Notes: generated from the sequence alone by a model not told the origin. A stretch of DNA of 64,000 nt from Lineus longissimus (GCF_910592395.1 NC_088313.1:1678501-1742500), one strand, 5' to 3'; positions 49,732 to 62,987 are shown, counted from the stretch's first letter. Numbers and translations: made by a program.

Positions 49732-49737
49732 TTTATT
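49732..49737 (-). terminator. Poly(A) signal of peptide gene 2
   Basis: AATAAA, placed as in gene 1 and followed by the same GT-rich element. Confidence 0.75.
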
Positions 49738-49770
49738 TTCTCATATTCTTGATGAACATGTTGGTACGGT

Positions 49771-50690
49771 TTATTTTCCATAACCAGCCTCATCGCATTT
49801 GAATTGCCAGCTGCATGAGCTGACCGACTGTACCCCGGCACGACAGCATTGGCTGTGGGCATAGCAGAAGTATCCTACCTCAGCACATTGTCTGAAATTA
49901 AATTTGAGTCATGAGGAATGGAACCAGATGAAGGATCGTCATGGAACAAGCACCAACGTTGTTTTTGTATGAATGAGGAGGGTAGGGACTTTACATGTAT
50001 TAATCATTTTCAATATATTTCTTTGTCTAATTTCATTCGCCGACTTCGGGGAGCATTCAATGACTTACCTCCGTTTTTGGAAGGCGATATTCAATTCCTC
50101 ATCAAATTGATTTTCAGTCGACTCGGCTAAAACCACAGAAAATATTTTGGAGTTTAAGAAATGAAGAAATCTAAGGAAGGTCACTCAGTAAACAGTTGAA
50201 TATACCTTGCTTTCTACAGCAATAGCACAGTCCGCCACAACTAAGGCCACCTGACCGGTCTCGGACGACCGCTATTGCGTGAGATGATCTTTAGATCTGA
50301 AGGTCATCCTCAAATCCCGTGAAATGAGCCAGAAGAGAGTATATGAAGATTCAAGCATGCAATTTCAGGAAATCGATACTTCTGATTTAGTGTGTTGTAG
50401 ACCTCCGTCGATTGGCGCTGATTTCAGATGTTCATCCTCAGATTAGAGAATAGCTGTCAGATTTGATGATCATCAGAATATCGGACGTCTGCTACTGCTG
50501 ACCTCTCTTCCATGATTTCTCTGCCAGGCGCGTGAATTTTCACATCGCTTCATTTTAACCCGACGCGTTGCCGTCGCCGCACCTCTCAAACAAAATTGAA
50601 CTATCTTCTACCGAAATTAGTAAAATAATACTTACTTGCTACACACGCAAAGGCCAACACTACAACCAGTAACACACAGGTGAACTTCAT
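49771..50690 (-). CDS. Secreted 8-cysteine peptide precursor, copy 2
   Basis: Exons 50,636-50,690, 50,206-50,271, 50,069-50,126 and 49,771-49,852; all splice sites and the stop are intact, giving 86 residues. The signal peptide and first cysteine segment are unchanged (the GCT to GCG change in exon 1 is silent). It differs from copy 1 by Asp45 to Glu in the acidic spacer and His76 to Gln between the last two cysteines. All eight mature cysteines, the Lys-Arg site and the GYGK end are kept. Confidence 0.82.
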
Positions 50691-51041
50691 TTTCTCTGCA
50701 AAATACATAAAATTGGAGTTGTTAGCTCTCTCATAGCAACCTTTTTCCAGAGGTCAAAACCTTCATTTCAAAGAGCGCCAGAGCCTGATGTCCAAGAACA
50801 TATGCGTTATAATTTTTACGGAAATTTCTACCAAGTCTCATAGCTACCAATCACACTAGCGGGTACATTTTTATTGGAGCAAGTACAACTCTCTGGTGTC
50901 TAGCGTTATAGTTTTCCCGCATAGCCGACCGCAGTGGGGAAAGTTCCTGTCGGACTAGGCGTTTTGAAAAGTCATCAACAAGATCACTAAACAAGAACAC
51001 TTGAAAAGTCATCAACATGATCATTAAACAAGAAAACTTAC

Positions 51042-51100
51042 CGAGCGTATAGATATTGTCTGTAGAATGTTTAGTTCTGATGATCCGCTTTCGTACAATC
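51042..51100 (-). other. Probable 5' noncoding exon of peptide gene 2
   Basis: The same donor context as in gene 1 (ACGCTCG before GTAAGTTTTC). The outer edge is estimated. Confidence 0.45.
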
Positions 51101-52686
51101 GCTCAGCTATATGTCACTAACTTAATTCGCAAGTTTATATAGTAGGCCTAATTTTTTTCATATTCCGTCTTTGTGGTATGTATGATATTAATCAAAATGT
51201 TAATTTTCAATTAGCATATTATTCAGGATGATTATTATTCTATCATATATACTCGCATCGCTAGATTGGCAGCATGTTTTTCTTCTTAAGACCGGGTGTA
51301 CCAACTGCAATTAAATGAAGCTATGAACATACTTTTCTGAGCAGACAATTCTGGACGGATTGTCTTATGTTCAAAAAAGAATGGCTTCACAAGATACAAT
51401 GGTTGCGTAGTATCAAACCCAAATCACAAGAAGAATTTTAATTTTTCTGCGCTGAATTGTGTTGCAGATGGCCATTTCTACGAAGGACTTCGAAACTCAA
51501 AACTCGACTTCGAGATTCAAAACTTGACTTCGAAATTCAAAACTCGACTTCGAAATTCGAAACTCGACTTCGAGATTGACCAATGACCAATAGCCTTCGT
51601 GTGTGTAACTTCGTAACTTTGTTATCATTGCATTTTACTATGTGTTCTATGTACACGCCCACATGCAGCTGCAGTGATGCACGTACATTGTACCCGTATA
51701 TCACGCACGTATACAGTCTCATGATGTGTACTATTGGTGATATATAGTATGTATACGGCCTAAACCGATTTTGAAGTGGGCGGCCAACCACACCACGACG
51801 TACACGTTTGTTAACTTTTTAAGAGAAATGGCTTAATGGCGACAACTTGGCCAGGGAGAACCACCCTCCTACGTGGTTACCCTCTGCTGATGTCAATGAG
51901 ATAATATTTGGCAGAATTCACTTACCTTTTGGAAAAATGCTACTGCACTACGCTTGGAGTCCAACGACTGAAATGGTTGTTGGTTCGGGCAAGGTTTAAT
52001 ATTTGTAGCCAGGTCTAGTAGGGCTTATTCTGGATGTGCGTCGGCTTATTGAGCACAAAGCTCTCATGAATGCTTGGAAATTCTGCTTCGTCACTGCACT
52101 GGTTTCAAAATTCCATTGACACTCGACTTCAACTTCAACCTGTTACTCCTACTCTTTTTTTTTTCAAGTGGTAAGGATAGGTATGCATTCTAGATGACAG
52201 GGCCCGGATTTGAGAAGCCAGGATTTGTATTCTGGATGAACTGGCATGGATTTAGGACTAGAATTCCTCACATGCATTTGTGATGGACTCCATGATTTAG
52301 ACATATCAGGTTCATTTTGCGGTCAGCTAACCATCCCCGAGAGTCGTTGCATCCTTACAAGAATTGTTATTTCCGGAGTAATTATGGCTTCCATGCCTTG
52401 ATCGCGTTCTCGGCGGACATCTAGAAGTTATTCTTCAGTCTCATTGCACACTCCAAAAAGGCGTGATACCGATCCGAAAAATCGAAAAATCTGTACATGC
52501 TTTTGATATCTATAGTATTTGTGGAATTAATCGACGACTTTTTAAGAATTCCCCGATTCCTTGTACAGCTAATTATAACGTAGAATATAACTTATGAGTG
52601 ATGTGGATCATATGTGGTGTGAACGTAGCCACATGCATCCCCTACTTTAACGACCCACTTTGATCCGGATCTGATTTTAAATGTGG

Positions 52687-52699
52687 CCACCAGGGGGCA
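52687..52699 (+). promoter_or_regulatory. CTCF-like core motif, unit 3
   Basis: CCACCAGGGGGCA, same strand and relative position as in the other units. Confidence 0.4.
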
Positions 52700-52954
52700 A
52701 AGTTCATAAATAATCAATGTCTATTTCTAGCTAGCTGGCGATACTGCGGCTTCCCTCGTCCGTCGTCGTCATGTGCAGAACTATTGTCTGACAATTTTCA
52801 CAACAAGTTCTTCTTCAGGCTCTCCCTTCCATGTCGACAGATGAGCACAATGGCCCTGGCCGTTTCATTTTGAACCAGTATCCAAGACTGGTCATCTTAT
52901 CATTAGGACAGCATGCAGGGCCAACTATTAAGAAAACGACGAACATCGAAAAAG

Positions 52955-53573
52955 GAGAGGGGGACAGAGAGAGGAGACGGTGCCACTGTCACCTGCGAGG
53001 GATCCGTAGACAGTTGGCCACACAACTGAAGACAGGAGCCATAACACGGAGGGGATTGGTGGTGCTGATGGACCTGTTGGAGGGAGAAGGGTCAGTGAGT
53101 TATCCAGAGCCTCCACTTCTCTGACGGAGAGGGGGCAGAGAGAAGAAACGGTGCCAAGTGTCACCTGCGAGGGATCTGAAGACAGGAGCCATGACACGGA
53201 GGGGACTGGTGGTGCTGCTGGACTTTTTGGAGGGAGAAGGGCCAGTGAGTTATCCAGAGCCTCCACTTCTCTGATGGAGAGGGGGACAGAGAGAGGAGAC
53301 GGTGCCAAGTGTCACCTGCGAGGGATCCGTAGACAGTTGGCCACACAACTGAAGACAGGAGCCATGACACGGAGGGGCCGGTGGCGCTGATAGATTTGTT
53401 GGAGGGAGAAGGGCCAGTGAGTTATCCAGAGCCTCCACTTCTTTATTGTCTATTCACAGCACACACACACAACTGAAGACAGGAGCCATGACACGGAGGG
53501 GACTGGTGGCGCTGATAGACTTTTTGGAGGGAGAAGGGCCAGTGAGTTATCCAGAGCCTCCACTTCTTTGATG
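52955..53573. repeat. Purine-rich minisatellite, unit 3 (four monomers)
   Basis: Four monomers. The first carries CCATAACACGG, a variant shared with unit 5 only. Confidence 0.9.
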
Positions 53574-53670
53574 TCTACACACACACGCACACGTAAAAGG
53601 TCCGTCTGAATACAGCTTGGCCCCACAAAAATACACTCAACAACATGAATGATTCTTCTAATCATAAATT

Positions 53671-53676
53671 TTTATT
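53671..53676 (-). terminator. Poly(A) signal of peptide gene 3
   Basis: AATAAA, 34 bases past the stop codon, with the GT-rich element following. Confidence 0.75.
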
Positions 53677-53709
53677 TTCTCATATTCTTGATGAACATGT
53701 TGGTACGGT

Positions 53710-54629
53710 TTATTTTCCATAACCAGCCTCATCGCATTTGAATTGCCAGCTGCATGAGCTGACCGACTGTACCCCGGCACGACAGCATTGGCTGTGGGCA
53801 TAGCAGAAGTATCCTACCTCAGCACATTGTCTGAAATTAAATTTGAGTCATGAGGAATGGAACCAGATGAAGGATCGTCATGGAACAAGCACCAACGTTG
53901 TTTTTGTATGAATGAGGAGGGTAGGGACTTTACATGTATTAATCATTTTCAATATATTTCTTTGTCTAATTTCATTCGCCGACTTCGGGGAGCATTCAAT
54001 GACTTACCTCCGTTTTTGGAAGGCGATATTCAATTCCTCATCAAATTGATTTTCAGTCGACTCGGCTAAAACCACAGAAAATATTTTGGAGTTTAAGAAA
54101 TGAAGAAATCTAAGGAAGGTCACTCAGTAAACAGTTGAATATACCTTGCTTTCTACAGCAATAGCACAGTCCGCCACAACTAAGGCCACCTGACCGGTCT
54201 CGGACGACCGCTATTGCGTGAGATGATCTTTAGATCTGAAGGTCATCCTCAAATCCCGTGAAATGAGCCAGAAGAGAGTATATGAAGATTCAAGCATGCA
54301 ATTTCAGGAAATCGATACTTCTGATTTAGTGTGTTGTAGACCTTCGTCGATTGGCGCTGATTTCAGATGTTCATCCTCAGATTAGAGTACAGCTGTCAGA
54401 TTTGATGATCATCAGAATATCGGACGTCTGCTACTGCTGACCTCTCTTCCATGATTTCTCTGCCAGGCGCGTGAATTTTCACATCGCTTCATTTTAACCC
54501 GACGCGTTGCCGTCGCCGCACCTCTCAAACAAAATTGAACTATCTTCTACCGAAATTAGTAAAATAATACTTACTTGCTACACACGCAAAGGCCAACACT
54601 ACAACCAGTAACACACAGGTGAACTTCAT
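53710..54629 (-). CDS. Secreted 8-cysteine peptide precursor, copy 3
   Basis: Exons 54,575-54,629, 54,145-54,210, 54,008-54,065 and 53,710-53,791. The predicted protein appears identical to copy 2 (Glu45, Gln76), with all splice sites and processing signals intact. The introns differ from copy 2 only at scattered positions, for example near 54,343 and 54,388, which points to recent duplication or gene conversion. Confidence 0.82.
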
Positions 54630-54980
54630 TTTCTCTGCAAAATACATAAAATTGGAGTTGTTAGCTCTCTCATAGCAACCTTTTTCCAGAGGTCAAAACC
54701 TTCATTTCAAAGAGCGCCAGAGCCTGATGTCCAAGAACATATGCGTTATAATTTTTACGGAAATTTCTACCAAGTCTCATAGCTACCAATCACACTAGCG
54801 GGTACATTTTTATTGGAGCAAGTACAACTCTCTGGTGTCTAGCGTTATAGTTTTCCCGCGTAGCCGACCGCAGTGGGGAAAGTTCCTGTCGGACTAGGCG
54901 TTTTGAAAAGTCATCAACAAGATCACTAAACAAGAACACTTGAAAAGTCATCAACATGATCATTAAACAAGAAAACTTAC

Positions 54981-55040
54981 CGAGCGTATAGATATTGTCT
55001 GTAGAATGTTTAGTTCTGATGATCCGCTTTCGTACAATCA
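54981..55040 (-). other. Probable 5' noncoding exon of peptide gene 3
   Basis: The conserved donor ACGCTCG before GTAAGTTTTC. The outer edge is estimated. An 83-codon minus frame across it is incidental. Confidence 0.45.
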
Positions 55041-56610
55041 CTCAGCTATATGTCACTAACTTAATTCGCAAGTTTGTATAGTAGGCCTAATTTTTTTCAT
55101 ATTCCGTCTTTGTGGTATGTATGATATTAATGAAAATGTTAATTTTTAATAGCATATTATTCAGGATGATTATTATTCTATCATATATACTCGCATCGCT
55201 AGATTGGCAGCATGTTTTTCTTCTTAAGACCGGGTGTACCAACTGCAATTAAATGAAGCTATGAACATACTTTTCTGAGCAGACAATTCTGGACGGATTG
55301 TCTTATGTTCAAAAAAGAATGGCTTCACAAGATACAATGGTTGCGTAGTATCAAACCCAAATCACAAGAAGAATTTTAATTTTTCTGCGCTGAATTGTGT
55401 TGCAGATGGCCATTTCTACGAAGGACTTCGAAACTCAAAACTCGACTTCGAGATTCAAAACTTGACTTCGAAATTCAAAACTCGACTTCGAAATTCGAAA
55501 CTCGACTTCGAGATTGACCAATGACCAATAGCCTTCGTGTGTGTAACTTCGTAACTTTGTTATCATTGCATTTTACTATGTGTTCTAAGTACACGCCCAC
55601 ATGCACGTACATTGTACCCGTATATCACGCACGTATACAGTCTCATGATGTGTACTATTGGTGATATATAGTATGTATACGGCCTAAACCGATTTTGAAG
55701 TGGGCGGCCAACCACACCACGACGTACACGTTTGTTAACTTTTTAAGAGAAATGGCTTAATGGCGACAACTTGGCCAGGGAGAACCACCCTCCTACGTGG
55801 TTACCCTCTGCTGATGTCAATGAGATAATATTTGGCAGAATTCACTTACCTTTTGGAAAAATGCTACTGCACTACGCTTGGAGTCCAACGACTGAAATGG
55901 TTGTTGGTTCGGGCAAGGTTTAATATTTGTAGCCATGTCTAGTAGGGCTTATTCTGGATGTGCGTCGGCTTATTGAGCACAAAGCTCTCATGAATGCTTG
56001 GAAATTCTGCTTCGTCACTGCACTGGTTTCAAAATTCCATTGACACTCGACTTCAACTTCAACCTGTTACTCCTACTCTTTTTTTTTTCAAGTGGTAAGG
56101 ATAGGTATGCATTCTAGATGACAGGGCCCGGATTTGAGAAGCCAGGATTTGTATTCTGGATGAACTGGCATGGATTTAGGACTAGAGTTCCTCACATGCA
56201 TTTGTGATGGACTCCATGGTTTAGACATATCAGGTTCATTTTGCGGTCAGCTAACCATCCCCGAGAGTCGTTGCATCCTTACAAGAATTGTTATTTCCGG
56301 AGTAATTATGGCTTCCATGCCTTGATCGCGTTCTCGGCGGACATCTAGAAGTTATTCTTCTGTCTCATTGCACACTCCAAAAAGGCGTGATACCGATCCG
56401 AAAAATCGAAAAATCTGTACATGCTTTTGATATCTATAGTATTTGTGGAATTAATCGACGACTTTTTAGGAATTCCCCGATTCCTTGTACAGCTAATTAT
56501 AACGTAGAATATAACTTATGAGTGATGTGGATCATATGTGGTGTGAACGTAGCCACATGCATCCCCTACTTTAACGACCCACTTTGATCCGGATCTGATT
56601 TTAAATGTGG

Positions 56611-56623
56611 CCACCAGGGGGCA
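56611..56623 (+). promoter_or_regulatory. CTCF-like core motif, unit 4
   Basis: CCACCAGGGGGCA, same strand and relative position as in the other units. Confidence 0.4.
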
Positions 56624-56877
56624 AAGTTCATAAATAATCAATGTCTATTTCTAGCTATCTGGCGATACTGCGGCTTCCCTCGTCCGTCGTCGTCATGTGC
56701 AGAACTATTGTCTGACAATTTTCACAACAAGTTCTTCTTCAGGCTCTCCCTTCCATGTCGACAGATGAGCACAATGGCCCTGGCCGTTTCATTTTGAACC
56801 AGTATCCAAGACTGGTCATCTTATCATTAGGACAGCATGCAGGGCCAACTATTAAGAAAACGACGAACATCGAAAAA

Positions 56878-57475
56878 GGAGAGGGGGACAGATAGAGGAG
56901 ACGGTGCCAGTGTCACCTGCGAGGGATCCGTAGACAGTTGGCCACACAACTGAAGACAGGAGCCATGACACGGAGGGGATTGGTGGTGCTGATGGACTTG
57001 TTGGAGGGAGAAGGGTCAGTGAGTTATCCAGAGCCTCCACTTCTCTGACGGAGAGGGGGCAGAGAGAGGAGACGGTGCCAAGTGTCACCTGCGAGGGATC
57101 TGAAGACAGGAGCCATGACACGGAGGGGAATGGTGGTGCTGCTGGACTTTTTTGAGGGAGAAGGGCTAGTGAGTTATCCAGAGCCTCCACTTCTCTGATG
57201 GAGAGGGGGACAGAGAGAGGAGACGGTGCCAAGTGTCACCTGCGAGGGATCTGAAGACAGGAGCCATGACACGGAGGGGCCGGTGGCGCTGATAGATTTG
57301 TTGGAGGGAGAAGGGCCAGTGAGTTATCCAGAGCCTCCACTTCTTTATTGTCTATACACAGCACACACACACAACTGAAGACAGGAGCCATGACACGGAG
57401 GGGACTGGTGGCGCTGATAGACTTGTTGGAGGGAGAAGGGCCAGTGAGTTATCCAGAGCCTCCACTTCTTTGATG
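56878..57475. repeat. Purine-rich minisatellite, unit 4 (four monomers)
   Basis: Four monomers, the smallest array together with that of unit 3. Confidence 0.9.
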
Positions 57476-57572
57476 TCTACACACACACGCACACGTAAAA
57501 GGTCCGTCTGAATACAGCTTGGCCCCACAAAAATACACTCAACAACATGAATGATTCTTCTAATCATAAATT

Positions 57573-57578
57573 TTTATT
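57573..57578 (-). terminator. Poly(A) signal of peptide gene 4
   Basis: AATAAA placed as in the other copies. Confidence 0.75.
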
Positions 57579-57611
57579 TTCTCATATTCTTGATGAACAT
57601 GTTGGTACGGT

Positions 57612-58532
57612 TTATTTTCCATAACCAGCCTCATCGCATTTGAATTGCCAGCTGCATGAGCTGACCGACTGTACCCCGGCACGACAGCATTGGCTGTGGG
57701 CATAGCAGAAGTATCCTACCTCAGCACATTGTCTGAAATTAAATTTGAGTCATGAGGAATGGAACCAGATGAAGGATCGCCATGGAACAAGCACCAACGT
57801 TGTTTTTGTATGAATGAGGAGGGTAGGGACTTTACATGTATTAATCATTTTCAATATATTTCTTTGTCTAATTTCATTCGCCGACTTCGGGGAGCATTCA
57901 ATGACTTACCTCCGTTTTTGGAAGGCGATATTCAATTCCTCATCAAATTGATTTTCAGTCGACTCGGCTAAAACCACAGAAAATATTTTGGAGTTTAGGA
58001 AATGAAGAAATCTAAGGAAGGTCACTCAGTAAACAGTTGAATATACCTTGCTTTCTACAGCAATAGCACAGTCCGCCACAACTAAGGCCACCTGACCGGT
58101 CTCGGACGACCGCTATTGCGTGAGATGATCTTTAGATCTGAAGGTCATCCTCAAAATCCCGTGAAATGAGCCAGAAGAGAGTATACGAAGATTCAAGCAT
58201 GCAATTTCAGGAAATCGATACTTCTGATTTAGTGTGTTGTAGACCTTCGTCGATTGGCGCTGATTTCAGATGTTCATCCTCAGATTAGAGAATAGCTGTC
58301 AGATTTGATGATCATCAGAATATCGGACTTCTGCTACTGCTGACCTCTCTTCCATGATTTCTCTGCCAGGCGCGTGAATTTTCACATCGCTTCATTTTAA
58401 CCCGACGCGTTGCCGTCGCCGCACCTCTCAAACAAAATTGAACTATCTTCTACCGAAATTAGTAAAATAATACTTACTTGCTACACACGCAAAGGCCAAC
58501 ACTACAACTAGTAACACACAGGTGAACTTCAT
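57612..58532 (-). CDS. Secreted 8-cysteine peptide precursor, copy 4
   Basis: Exons 58,478-58,532, 58,047-58,112, 57,910-57,967 and 57,612-57,693. A CTG to CTA change in the signal peptide is silent. The protein matches copies 2 and 3 (Glu45, Gln76). Open frame, splice sites, dibasic site and amidation end are intact. Confidence 0.82.
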
Positions 58533-58883
58533 TTTCTCTGCAAAATACATAAAATTGGAGTTGTGAGCTCTCTCATAGCAACCTTTTTCCAGAGGTCAAA
58601 ACCTTCATTTCAAAGAGCGCCAGAGCCTGATGTCCAAGAACATATGCGTTATAATTTTTACGGAAATTTCTACCAAGTCTCATAGCTACCAATCACACTA
58701 GCGGGTACATTTTTATTGGAGCAAGTACAACTCTCTGGTGTCTAGCGTTACAGTTTTCCCGCGTAGCCGACCGCAGTGGGGAAAGTTCCTGTCGGACTAG
58801 GCGTTTTGAAAAGTCATCAACAAGATCACTAAACAAGAACACTTGAAAAGTCATCAACATGATCATTAAACAAGAAAACTTAC

Positions 58884-58945
58884 CGAGCGTATAGATATTG
58901 TCTGTAGAATGTTTAGTTCTGATGATCCGCTTTCGTACAATCACT
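58884..58945 (-). other. Probable 5' noncoding exon of peptide gene 4
   Basis: The conserved donor ACGCTCG before GTAAGTTTTC. The outer edge is estimated. Confidence 0.45.
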
Positions 58946-60513
58946 CAGCTATATGTCACTAACTTAATTCGCAAGTTTGTATAGTAGGCCTAATTTTTTT
59001 CATATTCCGTCTTTGTGGTATGTATGATATTAATGAAAATGTTAATTTTTAATAGCATATTATTCAGGATGATTATTATTCTATCATATATACTCGCATC
59101 GCTAGATTGGCAGCATGTTTTTCTTCTTAAGACCGGGTGTACCAACTGCAATTAAATGAAGCTATGAACATACTTTTCTGAGCAGACAATTCTGGACGGA
59201 TTGTCTTATGTTCAAAAAAGAATGGCTTCACAAGATACAATGGTTGCGTAGTATCAAACCCAAATCACAAGAAGAATTTTAATTTTTCTGCGCTGAATTG
59301 TGTTGCAGATGGCCATTTCTACGAAGGACTTCGAAACTCAAAACTCGACTTCGAGATTCAAAACTTGACTTCGAAATTCAAAACTCGACTTCGAAATTCG
59401 AAACTCGACTTCGAGATTGACCAATGACCAATAGCCTTCGTGTGTGTAACTTCGTAACTTTGTTATCATTGCATTTTACTATGTGTTCTATGTACACGCC
59501 CACATGCACGTACATTGTACCCGTATATCACGCACGTATACAGTCTCATGATGTGTACTATTGGTGATATATAGTATGTATACGGCCTAAACCGATTTTG
59601 AAGTGGGCGGCCAACCACACCACGACGTACACGTTTGTTAACTTTTTAAGAGAAATGGCTTAATGGCGACAACTTGGCCAGGGAGAACCACCCTCCTACG
59701 TGGTTACCCTCTGCTGATGTCAATGAGATAATATTTGGCAGAATTCACTTACCTTTTGGAAAAATGCTACTGCACTACGCTTGGAGTCCAACGACTGAAA
59801 TGGTTGTTGGTTCGGGCAAGGTTTAATATTTGTAGCCAGGTCTAGTAGGGCTTATTCTGGATGTGCGTCGGCTTATTGAGCACAAAGCTCTCATGAATGC
59901 TTGGAAATTCTGCTTCGTCACTGCACTGGTTTCAAAATTCCATTGACACTCGACTTCAACTTCAACCTGTTACTCCTACTCTTTTTTTTTTCAAGTGGTA
60001 AGGATAGGTATGCATTCTAGATGACAGGGCCCGGATTTGAGAAGCCAGGATTTGTATTCTGGATGAACTGGCATGGATTTAGGACTAGAATTCCTCACAT
60101 GCATTTGTGATGGACTCCATGATTTAGACATATCAGGTTCATTTTGCGGTCAGCTAACCATCCCCGAGAGTCGTTGCATCCTTACAAGAATTGTTATTTC
60201 CGGAGTAATTATGGCTTCCATGCCTTGATCGCGTTCTCGGCGGACATCTAGAAGTTATTCTTCAGTCTCATTGCACACTCCAAAAAGGCGTGATACCGAT
60301 CCGAAAAATCGAAAAATCTGTACATGCTTTTGATATCTATAGTATTTGTGGAATTAATCGACGACTTTTTAGGAATTCCCCGATTCCTTGTACAGCTAAT
60401 TATAACGTAGAATATAACTTATGAGTGATGTGGATCATATGTGGTGTGAACGTAGCCACATGCATCCCCTACTTTAACGACCCACTTTGATCCGGATCTG
60501 ATTTTAAATGTGG

Positions 60514-60526
60514 CCACCAGGGGGCA
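60514..60526 (+). promoter_or_regulatory. CTCF-like core motif, unit 5
   Basis: CCACCAGGGGGCA is retained; the following bases read TAGTT rather than AAGTT. Confidence 0.4.
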
Positions 60527-60779
60527 TAGTTCATAAATAATCAATGTCTATTTCTAGCTAGCTGGCGATACTGCGGCTTCCCTCGTCCGTCGTCGTCATG
60601 TGCAGAACTATTGTCTGACAATTTTCACAACAAGTTCTTCTTCAGGCTCTCCCTTCCATGTCGACAGATGAGCACAATGGCCCTGGCCGTTTCATTTTGA
60701 ACCAGTATCCAAGACTGGTCATCTTATCATTAGGGCAGCATGCAGGGCCAACTATTAAGAAAACGACGAACATCGAAAA

Positions 60780-62875
60780 AGGAGAGGGGGACAGAGAGAG
60801 GAGACGGTGCCACTGTCACCTGCGAGGGATCCGTAGACAGTTGGCCACACAACTGAAGACAGGAGCCATAACACGGAGGGGATTGGTGGTGCTGATGGAC
60901 TTGTTGGAGGGAGAAGGGTCAGTGAGTTATCCAGAGCCTCCACTTCTCTGACGGAGAGGGGGCAGAGAGAAGAGACGGTGCCAAGTGTCACCTGCGAGGG
61001 ATCTGAAGACAGGAGCCATGACACGGAGGGGACTGGTGGTGCTGCTGGACTTTTTGGAGGGAGAAGGGCCAGTGAGTTATCCAGAGCCTCCACTTCTCTG
61101 ATGGAGAGGGGGACAGAGAGAGGAGACGGTGCCAAGTGTCACCTGCGAGGGATCCGTAGACAGTTCGCCACACAACTGAATACAGGAGCCATGACACGGA
61201 GGGGGCCGGTGGCGCTGATAGATTTGTTGGAGGGAGAAGGGCCAGTGAGTTATCCAGAGCCTCCACTTCTTTATTGTCTACACACAGCACACACACACAA
61301 CTGAAGACAGGAGCCATGACACGGAGGGGATTGGTGGCGCTGATAGACTTGTTGGAGGGAGAAGGACCAGTGAGTTATCCAGAGCCTCCACTTCTTTGAT
61401 GGAGAGGGGGACAGAGAGAGGAGACGGTGCCAAGTGTCACCTGCGAGGGATCTGAAGACAGGAGCCATGACACGGAGGGGAATGGTGGTGCTGCTGGACT
61501 TGTTGGAGGGAGAAGGGCCAGTGAGTTATCCAGAACCTCCACTTCTCTGATGGAGAGGGGGGCAGAGAGAGGAGACGGTGCCAGTGTCACCTGCGAGGGA
61601 TCTGAAGACAGTTGGCCACACAACTGAAGACAGGAGCCATGACACGGAGGGGCCGGTGGCGCTGATAGATTTGTTGGAGGGAGAAGGGCCAGTGAGTTAT
61701 CCAGAGCCTCCACTTCTTTATTGTCTACACACAGCACACACACACAACTGAAGACAGGAGCCATGACACGGAGGGGATTGGTGGCGCTGATAGACTTGTT
61801 GGAGGGAGAAGGGCCAGTGAGTTATCCAGAGCCTCCACTTCTTTGATGGAGAGGGGGACAGAGAGAGGAGACGGTGCCAAGTGTCACCTGCGAGGGATCT
61901 GAAGACAGGAGCTATGACACGGAGGGGACTGGTGGTGCTGCTGGACTTGTTGGAGGGAGAAGGGCCAGTGAGTTATCCAGAGCCTCTACTTCTCTGATGG
62001 AGAGGGGGATAGAGAGAGGAGACGGTGCCAAGTGTCACCTGCGAGGGATCTGAAGACAGGAGCCATGACACGGAGGGGACTGGTGGTGCTGCTGGAGTTG
62101 TTGGAGGGAGAAGTGCCAGTGAGTTATCCAGAGCCTCCACTTCTCTGATGGAGAGGGGGATAGAGAGAGGAGACGGTGCCAAGTGTCACCTGCGAGGGAT
62201 CCGTAGACAGTTCGCCACACAACTGAATACAGGAGCCATGACACGGAGGGGCCGGTGGCGCTGATAGATTTGTTGGAGGGAGAAGGGACAGTGAGTTATC
62301 CAGAGCCTCCACTTCTTTATTGTCTACACACAGCACACACACACAACTGAAGACAGGAGCCATGACACGGAGGGGATTGGTGGCGCTGATAGACTTGTTG
62401 GAGGGAGAAGGGCCAGTGAGTTATCCAGAGCCTCCACTTCTTTATTGTCTACACACAGCACACACACACAACTGAAGACAGGAGCCATGACACGGAGGGG
62501 ATTGGTGGCGCTGATAGACTTGTTGGAGGGAGAAGGGCCAGTGAGTTATCCAGAGCCTCCACTTCTTTGATGGAGAGGGGGACAGAGAGAGGAGACGGTG
62601 CCAAGTGTCACCTGCGAGGGATCTGAAGACAGGAGCCATGACACGGAGGGGAATGGTGGTGCTGCTGGACTTTTTGGAGGGAGAAGGGCCAGTGAGTTAT
62701 CCAGAGCTTCCACTTCTCTGATGGAGAGGGGGACAGAGAGAGGAGACGGTGCCAAGTGTCACCTGCGAGGGATCTGAAGACAGGAGCCATGACACGGAGG
62801 TGACTGGTGGCGCTGATAGACTTGTTGGAGGGAGAAGGGCCAGTGAGTTATCCAGAGCCTCCACTTCTTTGATGT
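60780..62875. repeat. Expanded purine-rich minisatellite, unit 5 (fourteen monomers)
   Basis: Fourteen anchors of the CATGACACGG type. Blocks of monomer types repeat as higher-order groups: a short form, a GTAGACAGTT form and a (CA)n form recur in sequence around 61,000-61,400, 61,460-61,800 and 61,900-62,400. This suggests amplification of multi-monomer blocks. Confidence 0.9.
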
Positions 62876-62981
62876 CTACACACACACGCACACGTAAAAG
62901 GTCCGTCTGAATACAGCTTGGCCCCACAAAAATACACTCAACAACATGAATGATTCTTCTAATCATAAATTTTTATTTTCT

Positions 62982-62987
62982 CATATT
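62982..62987 (-). terminator. Poly(A) signal of peptide gene 5
   Basis: AATAAA placed as in the other copies, despite the expanded repeat starting about 110 bases beyond it. Confidence 0.75.

Larger units (their letters stand above)
48028..52300 (-). repeat. Tandem gene-bearing unit 2 of 5
   Basis: It has the same order of parts as unit 1. With unit 1 it shares the extra 14 bases in CATGCAGCTGCAGTGATGCA (near 51,665) that units 3 and 4 lack, so units 1 and 2 are close relatives there. Confidence 0.95.
52301..56224 (-). repeat. Tandem gene-bearing unit 3 of 5
   Basis: A shorter unit because of a four-monomer minisatellite and small deletions shared with unit 4 (for example CATGCACGTACATTG at about 55,602). 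Confidence 0.95.
56225..60127 (-). repeat. Tandem gene-bearing unit 4 of 5
   Basis: Closest to unit 3 over the upstream half (shared deletions, TAATGAAAATGTTAATTTTTAATAG wording near 59,033). Its CTCATATTCTT to poly(A) region matches all units. Confidence 0.95.
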
